64,000 nucleotides of DNA, from contig JAIQDT010003564.1 of assembly GCA_021521415.1 (NCBI GenBank), positions 246,828-310,827 of the forward strand, given 5' to 3'. The notes under the pieces were generated by a model. The model was not told where the DNA came from. It was given only the letters and a program-made list of their open reading frames with translations, and made no database searches. Positions 1 to 11,275 of the stretch are shown one piece after another (positions within the stretch are counted from its first letter, which is position 1; each line of letters starts with the position of its first letter). The translations under genes and the position numbers were made by a program. The stretch comes from Bidens hawaiensis. Its lineage: Eukaryota; Streptophyta; Magnoliopsida; Asterales; Asteraceae.

Positions 1-3000
1 AAATCTAAAATTTACAATCCGATAAGAACATTTATATATCGGATGTACCAACGGTGTATCCACCATGTTCTTATCATCTCAACATTGTACCGTTATCCCA
101 AACTACTATCGGTTCTAGGATTATGACACACGATTGTACGTATAATGATTTCCACGCGAGGACTTGGGTAATTATGTATGCATCCATAATTACTTAGGTC
201 GTCGGATGGTCCGCATAATTCGTTCCATCGTGTGGGTTACAAAAGCGTTTGAAAACATTAATTTGTGAGGGAGCACAAGTTTTAAAAATGTATGAATATA
301 AATTAGGAAAAAGTTCATAAATTTCTAGGACATTAAATGTAAGTCCTTAAAGTTGTAAAGAAATAATTTATTAATAATGGAGGTTAATAAAATGATTTGG
401 GATGGTTGAGGAGGGTAAATGAGGCAGATATATGTTTTAATGTGAACTTTATTCGTCAAATAAAAGGCGTTATAAACATATAATTGAGAAAAGACTAAAA
501 TAACTACGATCGACTAAAGAACAAAATACAAGTCTTCGGGTCTCTTGAGGGGTTAATGTGACAAGAGAAATTTAGTTCACAAAGGTCAGAGTAGATTATC
601 TTGGAGTAGCTCAAATAGGTTGAGTTCGTAATTTGGGGTTGCGTAATTTGGGTTTTCAATACGGTATAAATGGGTATCTTGAGCTTGTGGGTATGGAATT
701 GGTGAGGTAATAAGGACCTTGATTGACTAAGGAAACTTGAAGGATGCGGGGTTGATAGGCTTGACTTGATGAACAAGGGCAAGTTGATGGCACATATTCT
801 AGGGATGATTAGGGTCTCCATGATGGTATCTAGTGCGGTTATTAAGAACACCAGGTTGAATATGAGCGGTAGTCTGTTTGTGCGATGGTCTGTACACTAG
901 GCAGGGTATGACAAGAGTTAGCAAGGTGGCCATACTGATGTGTATAGCTGGCACAAGGATTTAGCAGAGCGACAACGGTTAAAGGTGAAGCACAACGGGT
1001 GAGGACTAGTGCATGGTTTCCTTCTTGAGGCGTCTCGGTCTGAGTCGAGGTTGAGGGTTGTTTTTGATTAACAATATAGCTTTGGTGATTGACCTTACGC
1101 TTGTTGTTGGTATTTGAAATAGATTTTAGGTTCGGTTTAAGCGTAAGCGGATGAGTCTGTTTTGGTCTTGTCAGGAACAAGTGATGAAACAACACAATTA
1201 GAGTTGAGGCTTTAAACTTTAGTCACGTATAAGAGTTGCAAACTCTTTGGTGATCATAGTAGACATAAGGCAGTCGTGAGAATTCAACAAACGACGATGA
1301 AACGATGGTTTCCTATGAGAACATAGAATGAAATAGGATGATGCTAGATACAAGAGGAGCATGACGGTGAATTTTGACGTAAGCCCTTCCTCGTTTAGGA
1401 TGTTATGTTTGGGTTGAGGTGGATTGTCGAGGAATAGTACAACTTGACGATTCTACTTGCGTTTTGCCAGGGTGATTGGTGATGAGGATAAGTAGTGGGT
1501 AAATGAGTCAATATTTCCAAAAATTAGCTTAACACAAAAGATTAGGTTTGATTGCTTTCAAAATTTTGAATTGAAGTTACTATGTGAGTGACCATAGAAG
1601 AACAGTTGATTAATTTTTAGTACAAGGATTTCTTGCTAAAAACCTTTTATGATTAATAATGACACGATTTTCAAGAACTGAGTTGATGAGCTGTGTATAC
1701 CACAAATGAACTATTAAGAAAAACTGAATTTTTGAAATATGTTGAGCTAGCGTTTACTCTTAACTTAAGGATAAGTTAGAATCTATATTGAGAATTAATT
1801 AGATAATTTTGATTAATGGGTTTTATCAAAGTTTGATAAATTGATGAGTTTTTTTTTTTTTAAAAAAAAAACTCAGGTTGAATACTTGAAAATAGTTTAT
1901 GTGTGTGATACCATGAGTATGAGAAAGTCATTAGACTATGAAATTATGCAATAATATTGTTGATGTTTTAATAATGTGATAAGATAAATAAATGAGGAAT
2001 TTGTAAATCACTCAATATTCGAGTGTAAGTTGTCTGATTAACTTGTGATAGTCGAGTATTAATAAATGAGGAATTTGTATCTAATTATGTGGATGAAAAG
2101 TATTTCTAAGTGTAAGAATAGATGGAATTAATAAATCTTGATTCAAAAGTGATTTAGTAAATAAGAATTTGTTGTAAATTAATACTCGTGTCTTATCATA
2201 GTAGTTTGAGGTTGGGATTGTGTTTGAGGTTGAGAATTTCCAATACCTATAAATATTTGATTATAGAAGTCTTATCATTTTTAACATAACTTAAAACATA
2301 AATGGGTTCATTTGTTGATTAGGGCTTCATGAATCACCATTGGTCCTTCCAACAAATGATAAATATCGAATATCAATTAAACAAAATCAATCGAAAATCG
2401 AATTTGAGGGGGTGTTGAGGTAGATGATTGAAGTAGTTCGGGAACCACCCCATTGTACATACTTCATCCATCCGATCAAAAAAACACAATACGGAAAAAC
2501 CGAGTTTAGCCACGAAATCACCGTGAATTCGGTTATAAATTTAAGGATGTGATCGTCACATGACCACGTTGATACAATGAGGGTAGTAGATTCGGGTACG
2601 TTTGGTGTGATATGCTTTGGCCTAATAAGTTCCACACCCTTACCGAACACTCTAGGAAGGCAACCAGGTCTCGCGGTTGATTGAGATTTATGCGCATTGC
2701 ACTTCCTTAGGCTCGCAAGCCTTGGTGTCAAGGGTTCGGTAAACAAGTGCGTCCCTCTTCCAGTTACTACATATCCGTCCTGTGACACCCTCCACTTTCA
2801 CGTTAACACCATTAACCCAACTCTGTTATCTTACACATCGTGCATAACATTTACATGAGTCAATAAAGAGTCACACACATGATTCTATCAATACACGTTG
2901 GTGGTTAATGTCAAATTAGATATGTTTAAATAATTCAGATATAATTATGTGTTAGATGATTTTATGTGTTACACAATTTAGTACATTACGCTCGCTAAAC

Positions 3001-4107
3001 ATGCTACTATTTATGATAAAAAAAATACCACATGCATATGTTTATAGTATTATCTATGTGAAATTACATGTTAAATGCTTATTTGTTTAGTTCGTAACTT
3101 GTATTGTGAAATTGCGATCGATTGTGCGTAATTTGTAATTTTTCGGCTTTTATAAAATAGTTTTAACAAAAATATCAACGAGACTTTATTCTTATTAAAT
3201 TGTTTTATTATTTTAGTCATAATGATTTGTTATAACCCGGTTCGTCGTTAAAAAGTTGTTTTTAAGCCAAAACTTGTGTTAACGATGACAATTCTTGTAA
3301 ATTAGGATTAAAACATATTAAAATAAAAATCCCAACCCTAATTCCACCAAAAACCATCGATCTACAGCTTCTCCCAATCTCCCATGACCTCAAGCCACCA
3401 ACAAACCATAATCGCCTTCTATTCAATCTTAATTCTTGCAATTGGTGGTGTCTTTGATTGATTCTTATCATTCCTAATGCTAGTTGGTAAGTTTTATGTG
3501 TCAATTTTATGTTTTGATGAGTTCTTCATAAACCCTAGATGTTAAATCTCTGTAATTTTGATGATTATGATGTTAATTGATTAATTAGAACCCTAGATAT
3601 GACATAAACATGTTAGGGTTTGAGTTTCGATGATAACAGTTTGCTGACAGATTCGTTCTTGTTTATTGATTGGTTTGTAACTTGATGTTAAACCATGATT
3701 ATTGACATGAATACTCATATTCAAGAAAGTGATACTCATTAGTCATTATATCTACGCCATTTGCTATTTTAATAATGACATTATTTTAGAACTTTGGAGA
3801 TGTCAACTTTTGAATTTGATTTAAGCCTCTAAAACCCGACCCTGATATGAATCTTAATATACAACAAGCTATTTGTAAGAGATTATTCTTTGTGTTTACA
3901 ATAATGATTGCCCAAACATAAGTGATTACTTTCCGAAGCCTAATAAGCATAACTATGGCACCATGAGATTTGATAATTAGAATAAAGACCATTACCATAA
4001 TAAACCTTTATCAGAATAGTATACGAATATGTAAACTGAATACTAACATAAGCATTATACAATATGTCACGAGAAAATTGATAAACTAAAATAAACGAGT
4101 ATCGTGT
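1..4107. other. AT-rich intergenic DNA, no gene recognised
   Basis: Both strands hold only short open frames with no recognisable protein similarity and no codon pattern that continues across neighbouring frames. A 'tgtgacaccc' string near 2780 resembles the terminus of a gypsy-type LTR, so decayed retroelement sequence is likely, but I could not find a matching partner end, primer-binding site or polypurine tract. An A/T homopolymer stretch lies near 1851-1871. Nothing else could be supported. Confidence 0.5.
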
Positions 4108-4120
4108 CACTACAAGAAAA
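4108..4120. repeat. CACTA terminal inverted repeat (left end)
   Basis: CACTACAAGAAAA is the standard plant CACTA terminus. The preceding bases TGT (4105-4107) would be the 3-bp target duplication, but this cannot be confirmed because the opposite end is missing. Confidence 0.8.
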
Positions 4121-4649
4121 TTAAGCTATTGCACTAGGCCTAAAAAAAGTTGCATAAGGCCTAATGCAACCTTTAATCAAGGGCTACATTAGGTGAAATT
4201 GCATTAGATCTAATGCAACCGTTTTATTAGATAACACAACTTTTTCTTAAAGTGTTGTATTTACTGCTCAAATGCAACATTTTTAGTATGCAACACTTTT
4301 TACATTCTAATGCAACTTTTTTTTACTTTTAATGCAACATTTCTAACATACAAATGCAACATGTGCAATGTTAAAAGCAACCTTTGCTACACTTTAATGC
4401 AACTTTTTTTTACATCAAACGCAACATTTTTTTATGATTTTTAGCAACAAAAAATGCAACCATTTTTTAAAAGCAAATGCAACTCTGTTTGAACTACTAA
4501 ATTCTATTAATATGCAAGGGTATCTCATTTACACAAACATAATAATAACATAAATATAATAGACAATAATATGTCATAATTTACCATATATTTAATCTCA
4601 AAAAACAACGTAATTAAAATAAAGTTGCCAACTAAAATTATAAAAAGTA

Positions 4650-5920
4650 ACTAAAACCTCCTACTCATCTCTACGATCTTGAGCTCCACCAGGTAGCTTT
4701 TCCATAATATTTTTGCATCATAGCTTCCAAGTTTGCTCATTGGCGGTCAAGGTCTTTCTGCATAGCTTCTAGCTCATCTTTTTTCCTTTGATGGTCCTCT
4801 TCCATTTCTTTTCAGATATCAAGCAATTGTGATTTATCAACTTCAATGTTTGCATTTAATGATTCCATAAGCCTCTCGGAATAGTATATGGTTCCTCACC
4901 AGCATTTATCATTTTCACCATTTTTTTAGTAACACCTTTGCCATAAAGTCGAAGGTAGCCATCATGCTCCTTTTTTATTACAACCGTAAAATGATCAACC
5001 AAAGCACTTCCATCTTTTGCAGGTGTGTGGTTCTTCATTTTTTCTTGGAAAGATAATTAGAAAACATCATATATATATATATACATATAATATATAATGA
5101 AGTACAGTAAATAAAAGTGAACCACACATGGAAATAGATAAAACAATTTGTGCAATGAAATGCAAAAGAAACTAGCAGCAAGTTATATGGAATAATAAAA
5201 TGAAGCTACATGTCATTAAATTGCATATACAATTGACAACTAGAGTACCAATTTGAAGTATTAGTTTCTTATGTATACAGATTGATAAAAAAAATGTTTT
5301 TACAGTGGACACAAGTTTAGGTTTATTAAAATTTTGTAGAATTTGGGGTTGAAAGTCAAACTAGTAGGTCAAATTGTTATGCATCACTTGCAGATCAAAT
5401 TAATCAACTCAAAGTGCATTTTGGTCAGAATTGTTAACCGATGATATTAACTACAGGTTATAAAGATTAAAGAAATTTAGTTTCGATAACTAAGCATTTA
5501 TTGTTGTGTGAGGTTAAAGGAAATTGATTTCTACAGATCAACATTAGTTTCCAGTCAAAATTACAGAATTTGTGAAAAAGTTTTAATGTGACTACAAAAG
5601 ACGTTTTTACTTATTTGTTTTCTTCAAGTACTAAAATAGAAAGAACTTACAATTTTATGTGTAAGTGTCATCATATTAATCACGATATGCACGCCCTTTG
5701 GTCCTTTTACGTGTGTGTTCAAACAGTTTAGCTAAACCGGGTAATTCCTTGTTTGGGTCTTCATTTCTCTACATTCATGAAAACATACATCAGTAAAAAA
5801 ACTAGCATCTTCAATAATTAAAAACGCAAATCACGAGAAAAACAAAGACATGTTTACCATGTCATCACGAATTCAAGCAAAACTTTTTGGGCCAGCTGTG
5901 TGAGCTGTGTGCTTTTACTG
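4650..5920 (-). pseudogene. CACTA transposase (Ptta/En/Spm type) remnant
   Basis: Read on the minus strand, 5860-5920 encodes a GPKSFA-type motif and about 5685-5770 encodes a basic segment containing KLFEHTRKRTKGRAY, both typical of the plant Ptta/En/Spm transposase domain (Pfam transposase_24). At 4856-5038 a 60-codon open segment contains GYLRLYGKGVTK, also family-typical. At 4670-4850 a coiled-coil C-terminus ends in a MMQKYYGKA-like string. Stops interrupt it (for example within the coiled coil near 4815 and after GRAYRD near 5680), and the upstream (N-terminal) part is lost at 5940. Probably spliced originally; now non-functional. Confidence 0.7.
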
Positions 5921-5939
5921 ATAAAAGTGTTATTCTTAA

Positions 5940-6627
5940 TGTTGGGATGAAGAAAAGACATAAGGAAGATAGAATCTTCTTAACCTCTCTGAAAATGGCT
6001 AATTATGGAAACCGAGCACACTTAGGCCTCCCAGCAAGCTTTTACTTAATCTAGCAAGGTATTTTGCTTTCCCAGCAAGGTTATCTTCTAGAATTCCTCT
6101 TAAGTGTTAGACCGAGCAAGGTTCACTTTTTCTAGAAATGTTGTTCTTCAAGTCAAGCAAGGTTTGTTTCCTAGAAAACTCTTGACTAAACCAAGCTGAA
6201 GAAACCAAGTCTTTTGGAAGATCTAGCAAGGTTTATATAATGAACAGTGGTCCCAACAAGCTTGAAGGAAGTTGATCAAGAATTTATCTAAGTACTTCTT
6301 AGTAGAAAGGTTCAACTCAAGAGCAAGCTACAGTGTTACCAGCACACTTGGGGTTGTTCAATAACTTAAAGTTAACAAAAGTTGAAAGGGATCCATGAAG
6401 AACAAGTTTACTCGTAGGACTAAATCGAGCAAAGTTTGATATGGTCAAGAGGATTGAAGTCAGATGAATATTTTCTAAGGAAATATTCTAAGTAAAGCTT
6501 GCCCGGAGAACTGTTCCCCCGCACACTTTATGGTTACTAGGTCTGCTCGATGAAGACAAAAGCTGTAAAGCTTACCCGAAGACCTGTTTACACGTAGAAT
6601 GTTTTGTATTTTGTTTGAATATGTAAT
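5940..6627 (+). mobile_element. copia-type LTR fragment, plus orientation
   Basis: Starts with TGTTGGGATG at the edge of the CACTA coding remnant. Its reverse complement aligns collinearly with 7061-7784: many blocks match, including CGAGCACACTT, TTGGTTTAGTCAAG, CTTAGAAAATAT and GACTTGAAGAAC. Identity looks like roughly 75-80 % by eye. Similarity fades after about 6627. It appears to be an older LTR of the same family as the minus-strand LTR next to it, truncated at its 3' side. No coding sequence inside. Confidence 0.6.
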
Positions 6628-6685
6628 GTGTCAGTCCGTGTATTGATCGCTCAAACTCCAAATGTCACAACCCACACAATAAATG

Positions 6686-7784
6686 TGTCAACAAGAAGGT
6701 TGATGACTATTGCTATTTTGGGTCAGAACAAAGATTTGTTAACAGCGGAATCACTAACAAATACTATGTGTTGCTTGGATCATTAAATGTAACAAACTCG
6801 AACAATAACTCAAAAGATTTCCATTTATAGAAAGGTTTCATACAAATGTAAATCGATTAGGGTTTCTTGTAAAGAATGTTTTATCCGTACTAATCTAGGA
6901 CAGCCGTCACACTCAATATCAGAAATATTCTCTTAGGTTTGAAAAGTGTAAAGTGGCAAATCTGTGGTGGGCGTGCCCTAAATTATTCTATTTATAGGTC
7001 TGCCATCACAAGACAGCTGTCCGTCCTTCTAGAAACCCTAATGATTGGTACATAATCATATTACATATTCAAAAACATTCTAAGTGTAAAAATAGGTCTT
7101 CGGGCACACTTTGTGCCATTTGTCTTCTTCGAGCAGACCTGGTAACCCTGAAGTGTGCTGGTGAACAGTTCCCCGGGTAGACTTTACTTAGAGTATTTTC
7201 CTTAGAAAATATACACCTAGCAGACTTCAATCTTCTTGACCATAGCAAACTTTGCTCGATATGGTCCTACGAGCAAACTGTTCTTCACGAATCCCTTCAA
7301 CCCTTTGTTAAAAGATAACTTATTAAGCAAACTCAAGTGTGCTAGTAACATTGTTTCAACAGTGCTTGTGGCACTGTAGCTTGCTCGGGGTTGAACCTTG
7401 CTAGAGAAAGTACTTAGAATATTTCTTGATCACTTTCAACAAGCATGCTCGAACTACTGTTTATTAATCAAACCTTGCTAGAACTTCCAAATACTTGGCT
7501 TCAAAAGCTTGGTTTAGTCAAGGGTTTGCTAGTAAGCAAACTGTGCTGGACTTGAAGAACACCTTTGCTAGACAAAGTGAACCTTGCTCGGATTATCACT
7601 TAAGAAGACTTCAAGAAGATAACATTGCCCGATAGGCAAAATATCTTGCTAGGACAAGTAAAACCCTGATCGGATATCAAGTGTGCTCGGTATCCATACT
7701 TAGACACTTCTGAGGAGTGTTGAGAAGATTCCAATCTCCCTTAATCTTCCTTAAGTCATTCCATGTTAAATCTTTGACTCAACA
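6686..7784 (-). mobile_element. copia-type 3' LTR, minus orientation
   Basis: Read on the minus strand the LTR starts TGTTGAGTC at 7784, directly after a polypurine tract (7785-7794), which fixes this end. The other end is less certain: TGTCAACAAG at 6686 would give a terminal CA. Length about 1.1 kb. A TATAAATA promoter box lies at 6989-6996 (minus). The partner 5' LTR of this element is not in the window, because the internal region breaks off at about 10165. Confidence 0.6.
6989..6996 (-). promoter_or_regulatory. TATA box in the minus-strand LTR
   Basis: TATAAATA on the minus strand inside the LTR, in the context GACCTATAAATAGAA, is a good plant TATA element. It would drive transcription away from the 7.1-7.8 kb U3-like half. 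Position within the LTR fits a U3/R boundary. Confidence 0.4.
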
Positions 7785-7794
7785 ATCTCCCCCT
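7785..7794 (-). other. Polypurine tract of the minus-strand copia element
   Basis: Minus-strand AGGGGGAGAT immediately precedes the TG that opens the LTR. This is the plus-strand priming site of LTR retroelements and shows that the ORF at 7987-10165 is the last ORF before the 3' LTR. Confidence 0.65.
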
Positions 7795-7986
7795 AGATTG
7801 GAACACCTCAGCTATCCCAAAACACCTCTGAGGTTACTTACACTTAGTTAAAAATACACATCAAATCAAAAGTCAAATTACATATCAAAATCAAAAAAGA
7901 TTACATAGTTGAGAATTCCAAAAAAGATTACATAGTTGAGAATTCTGTCCGTAGACATTACAAAGCAAACCCTAAACTAGAAATCT

Positions 7987-10165
7987 TCATTTTCTCGCAT
8001 TGCGGGCTGCTTGTCTTCGTTCAACTATCACTGATCCTGCCATTTGCTTGAAAATGGACAATATTTGACGATGAGAGTGATTCTCAGGAATTTTCATGTC
8101 CTTAATGTCCCTCAAATCTTCATTGTGCAAAAAGGTCAGGTCACTGTCATTTCTGATTATACCCAATATCAATACATCGGAGTTTCGATGAATGTAGTGG
8201 TCTTCTGTAATCAATTTGAGCAATCCTCTCATTCTTCTGCACCTCGTGGTTGAGTTTTGTCATGCGTCTCCTCATACTAATGCACGTATTCAAGTTTGAC
8301 AAGGGATTCTTGTCTCTGACTTTAGAAAGAAAGCCAAATTCTGCACTTCTTATATCACTGAAACGCTTGGCTCCTCTGTTTTGTTCCTACTTAGTCAGCT
8401 GCCACTTCTTTCCTTGCTTCAACAGAGGAAATCCCTTTTCAGCTTCACTCTTTAAATATTTTGACAACTCATTCTGTTGTCTCCCTGCCATCTTGTTTCT
8501 ATCATGATAGTCATACAAGTCAAGATTGACCATTATTTCCAGCTGCTCTCTCTTATAGTTAGCAAAGTCATCCTTAAAAATGATCTCTCTTAATTGTCTG
8601 CTTTGCATGATCACTTTTAAAGTTTGAGAAACAGAGTCATAGTAGAGTGTAATTGGTAAGTCCACATCTGTTTGTGGCCTTTCCTCCCTTTGAGTTCCAG
8701 TTCTACTCGACTCACTCCTGCCAGTTGAGGTGTATTTCCTTGAAGCTGAGTGATTTGTTGGAACAAACTTCATTGGTTTGGTGGCCCCCATTACTCCAAA
8801 TGTCTTCTTATACATTTCAATAATCAACTCAGCAGGCATATTCAACATGTCAACAAGATTTTCTCCTCCATCCCTGAATAATCGTCTAATCATCTCCATC
8901 ATCCTTTCATCTTGTAGTTGACTTGTTGGTACAAATCTTCCATCTATAAAGCTCTGGGGTTCACACCTTCTTTTAACACTTTCTCCCATTCACTCTTTTT
9001 TTCATTGAATAATTCTTTCAGTTGAGCTTTACCCAACATGTCAAAAACATTTTCTTTCATTCCTTTTCTCTTCATCACCTCCTTCAAGATTTGAATCATC
9101 TCCTCATTTTCCCATGGATCTGTATGTTCAATCGGCTCAGGCTTTACTTCCATAGGAATAGGAGTATCTTGGGCTTTAGCTTTTTCCAATTCATCCTTTT
9201 CATTTTCAGCCCTCTTTTTCTCTCTTAGAGTCATAATTCTTCTCCTTTTAGCATAGGGTTCAGTTTTATCTTTCTTTAATTGTTCTTTCTTTGTCAGTCT
9301 ACTGTAGTGTGATTCAACTGCAGCCTTTAGCAAGCTATCAACCATTTCAGGTGCCATACCTCTGTCAATCAAGTATCCATACTTTCCTGCATACTTCTTC
9401 CTTACCTCCTCTATTCTTTCTTTAAGCCTTGATTCTCTCTCAAATCTTTCTTTTTCTTCTCTCTCAACAGTTTCCCTTGTAGTATTATATTGTCTCTGCA
9501 AATCATGGAAACTCATCCTGCTTAAATCTTTCTCATTCAGCCCATGTTTCCTCAGATAATCTCTAAACATCATGGAATTAACATTTTTCTTTAGAAGGCT
9601 TTTCTTTATCTCATAGTCCTCTCTATTCTCTCTCAAAATTTTCTTTTTATTCTCTCTCAACAGTTTCCCTTGTAGTATTATATTGTCTCTGCAAATCATG
9701 GAAACTCATCCTTCTTAAATCTTTCTCATTCAGCCCATGTTTCCTTAGATAATCTCTAAACTTCATGGAACTAACATTTTTCTTTTGAAGGTTTTTCTTT
9801 TTCTCATAGTCCTCTTTGTCAATCATTTTCTGCAACTACTCATCAGAGAGAGGAGCCAATCTATCAAATCCATATCCAAATCTTATTAATTTGATGACTA
9901 AGGGATTCTTCCTTTTAGCCTCATCAAGACTTTGTTGGATATTTGTCCTTTGCTCATCAGTCATTTCCACTTGTGGGGACAAAATATCAACCTTCTTAGC
10001 AGTATTACCCTCTTTATTATCATTATCATCATTTTGAGAGTCATCTTCTTCAATAGTATCTTCCTTTTCTGTAGACTCATTTGCAGCAATTTTTGGTTCC
10101 TCTGGATTTGGAACATCTTCAGCAATATCTTCTGGCCTTATTATTTGAATTGGAACAGGCCTCAA
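7987..10165 (-). pseudogene. Broken 3'-terminal ORF of a copia-type element (function unknown)
   Basis: Coding-like sequence runs on the minus strand from 10165 to about 7987 but changes frame several times. The N-terminal piece (9836-10165) is acidic (EEDDSQND) and ends at a TAG that is followed in frame by more coding. A lysine/glutamate-rich helical middle part (8944-9835) contains FRDYLRKHGLNEKDL, LQRQYNTTRETVERE and YGYLIDRG. A C-terminal part (8387-8989) contains LPITLYYDSVSQTLKV and RQLREIIFKDDF. Weak continuation to 7987 has several stops. It sits directly upstream of a polypurine tract and LTR, the place of the extra 3' ORF (env-like region) of Sirevirus-type copia elements; that identity is inference. 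No protease, integrase or reverse transcriptase motifs occur here. Confidence 0.5.
9468..9820. repeat. 193-bp tandem duplication inside the copia 3' ORF
   Basis: The unit starting at 9468 (CAGTTTCCCTTGTAG) recurs at 9661 with only a few differences up to about 9820. The period is 193 bp, not a multiple of three, so the two copies (both encoding FRDYLRKHGLNEKDL) lie in different frames and the duplication breaks the ORF. Confidence 0.85.
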
Positions 10166-10180
10166 AAGGCCTGTTCCAAT
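10149..10180. repeat. Perfect 14-bp inverted repeat with 4-nt loop
   Basis: Arms ATTGGAACAGGCCT (10149-10162) and AGGCCTGTTCCAAT (10167-10180) are exact reverse complements separated by CAAA. The palindrome sits where the copia ORF ends and AT-rich sequence leading into duplicated host exons begins, so it marks a rearrangement junction. Confidence 0.85.
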
Positions 10181-10199
10181 ATATATATATGTAATTAAC

Positions 10200-10230
<31 letters not shown>

Positions 10231-10235
10231 GTAAT
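10181..10235. repeat. AT-dinucleotide tract with duplicated GTAATTAACT
   Basis: Runs of (AT)n flank two copies of GTAATTAACTA (near 10191 and 10231). The second copy begins the block shared with 13336 onward. Such tracts are breakage and slippage prone. Confidence 0.7.
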
Positions 10236-10762
10236 TAACTAATTATTCCCATTTAATAATTATAATCATTAAAACCTGGGTAAAACCGCGTAAACTATGG
10301 TGATGTGATGTCAGCAGAGGGATGATAGGTGGAAGCAATTCATCCAAATGTCTTGATTGGGTGTCTTTAGATGCATGTAAAATAACATTTGCTGCTATAA
10401 ACACATACGATGAGAGATCCTGCAACCAGTGAAATAGTTTAAATGATTGTTCAAAATGAAACTTAACAAATTTTTAATAGTAATAATAATGATAAATCAC
10501 AATACTTGTAACTTGCCTGAGTTCTCATATCGTATTTCCGAACCATTGGAACTAACTCTTCACCAACCTGCAAGAAGTTTGTTTTTTGGATAAAACATAA
10601 TATATATATATATATATATATATCAGTTAAAAAACTTTTTTTACCAGTGAGGGAAACTTCAGATATACATAAATTGCAAATGTCTCCATGTACTGTCTAA
10701 CACTGGGCATATTGTTTCTCTACATAAAGATGCATAAAAGTACAACTTTTTAGCATACATAA
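10236..10762 (-). pseudogene. Duplicated exons 25-27 of the TRM3-like gene
   Basis: This block is almost identical to 13336-13852 inside the neighbouring gene: the only differences I see are one base in the exon 27 copy (AGATCC versus AGAGCC) and the length of an AT run. It carries copies of three exons on the minus strand, encoding LSSYVFIAANVILHASKD..., VGEELVPMVRKYDMRTQ and RNNMPSVRQYMETF, with their introns. At 10762 it joins a dispersed repeat in what would be the last intron of the gene. It cannot encode a complete protein. Either a very recent tandem duplication or an assembly duplication. Confidence 0.85.
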
Positions 10763-11215
10763 TCACGTATAAAAACGGGTTCGGGTCGACTAACACACCC
10801 TCATTTAATAAAGGTCGGGTTCGGTTGACCCGTATAAAAACGGGTTAACCCGTTTAACTATTAAAAGAACTTTTATAATTATATTTTTATTTGTATTTTT
10901 TTCCTTTTCCATTTTTCTTAAGATACACTTGTAATTTTCAATTCATTTTCAAGGTTTTTAATGATTTTTAATAACTTTCTAAAATAAAATATTAGTATTA
11001 CTCATTTATTCTAACAACTCTAAATCATATCAATTTTGTTTATTATTTTTTTTATTTTTGAAAAATGGGTTAAACGGGTCATGTTCAGGGCGACCCGTAT
11101 TTATTTGTGTGCGGGTTAGGGGTGAAGTTTTTGACACGAATAATAATATGAGCCAGGCTCAGGTTGCACATTTCAACCCGTCAACCCGACACGATTGGCA
11201 CACCTAAAATCACCC
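10763..11215. repeat. Dispersed repeat with CGGGTTAACCCG-rich ends
   Basis: The two ends are rich in related strings (ACGGGTTCGGGTCG, CGGGTTAACCCG at the left; ACGGGTCATG, CGACCCGTA, CAACCCGTCAACCCGACACG at the right) around an AT-rich core. This resembles a hAT-like or MITE-type insertion, but no clear target duplication was found. It lies exactly where the last exon of the methyltransferase gene would be expected, and no coding sequence is visible in it. Confidence 0.4.
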
Positions 11216-11275
11216 TCCAACATACTAGGAATTTGAAAAAAAAAACAAGTAAATAAATAAAATAAGCGTGGTTAC

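Larger units (their letters stand above)
4108..5939 (-). mobile_element. CACTA (En/Spm) DNA transposon, one end only
   Basis: The left end is the canonical CACTA terminus, CACTACAAGAAAA at 4108-4120. It is followed by a subterminal region (about 4125-4500) crowded with variants of the short motif AATGCAAC/TTGCATT, as is usual for CACTA elements, where they are transposase-binding repeats. Minus-strand transposase remnants follow to about 5920. The inverted terminal repeat at the other end was not found: the element is cut at 5940, where an LTR sequence begins. The element is therefore truncated or interrupted. Family assignment rests on the terminus, the subterminal array and the coding remnants together. 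Confidence 0.8.

Noticed and set aside
1..4107. Possible host genes in the first 4 kb
   Set aside because: Only short frames, no exon-like conserved strings or splice structure that I could recognise.
4200..4490. TGCAAC/AATGCAAC repeats as a microsatellite
   Set aside because: The copies are irregularly spaced and lie directly inside a CACTA terminus, where such subterminal repeats are expected.
8022..10198. Plus-strand open frames opposite the copia 3' ORF
   Set aside because: Hydrophobic shadow frames of the Lys/Glu-rich minus-strand coding sequence.
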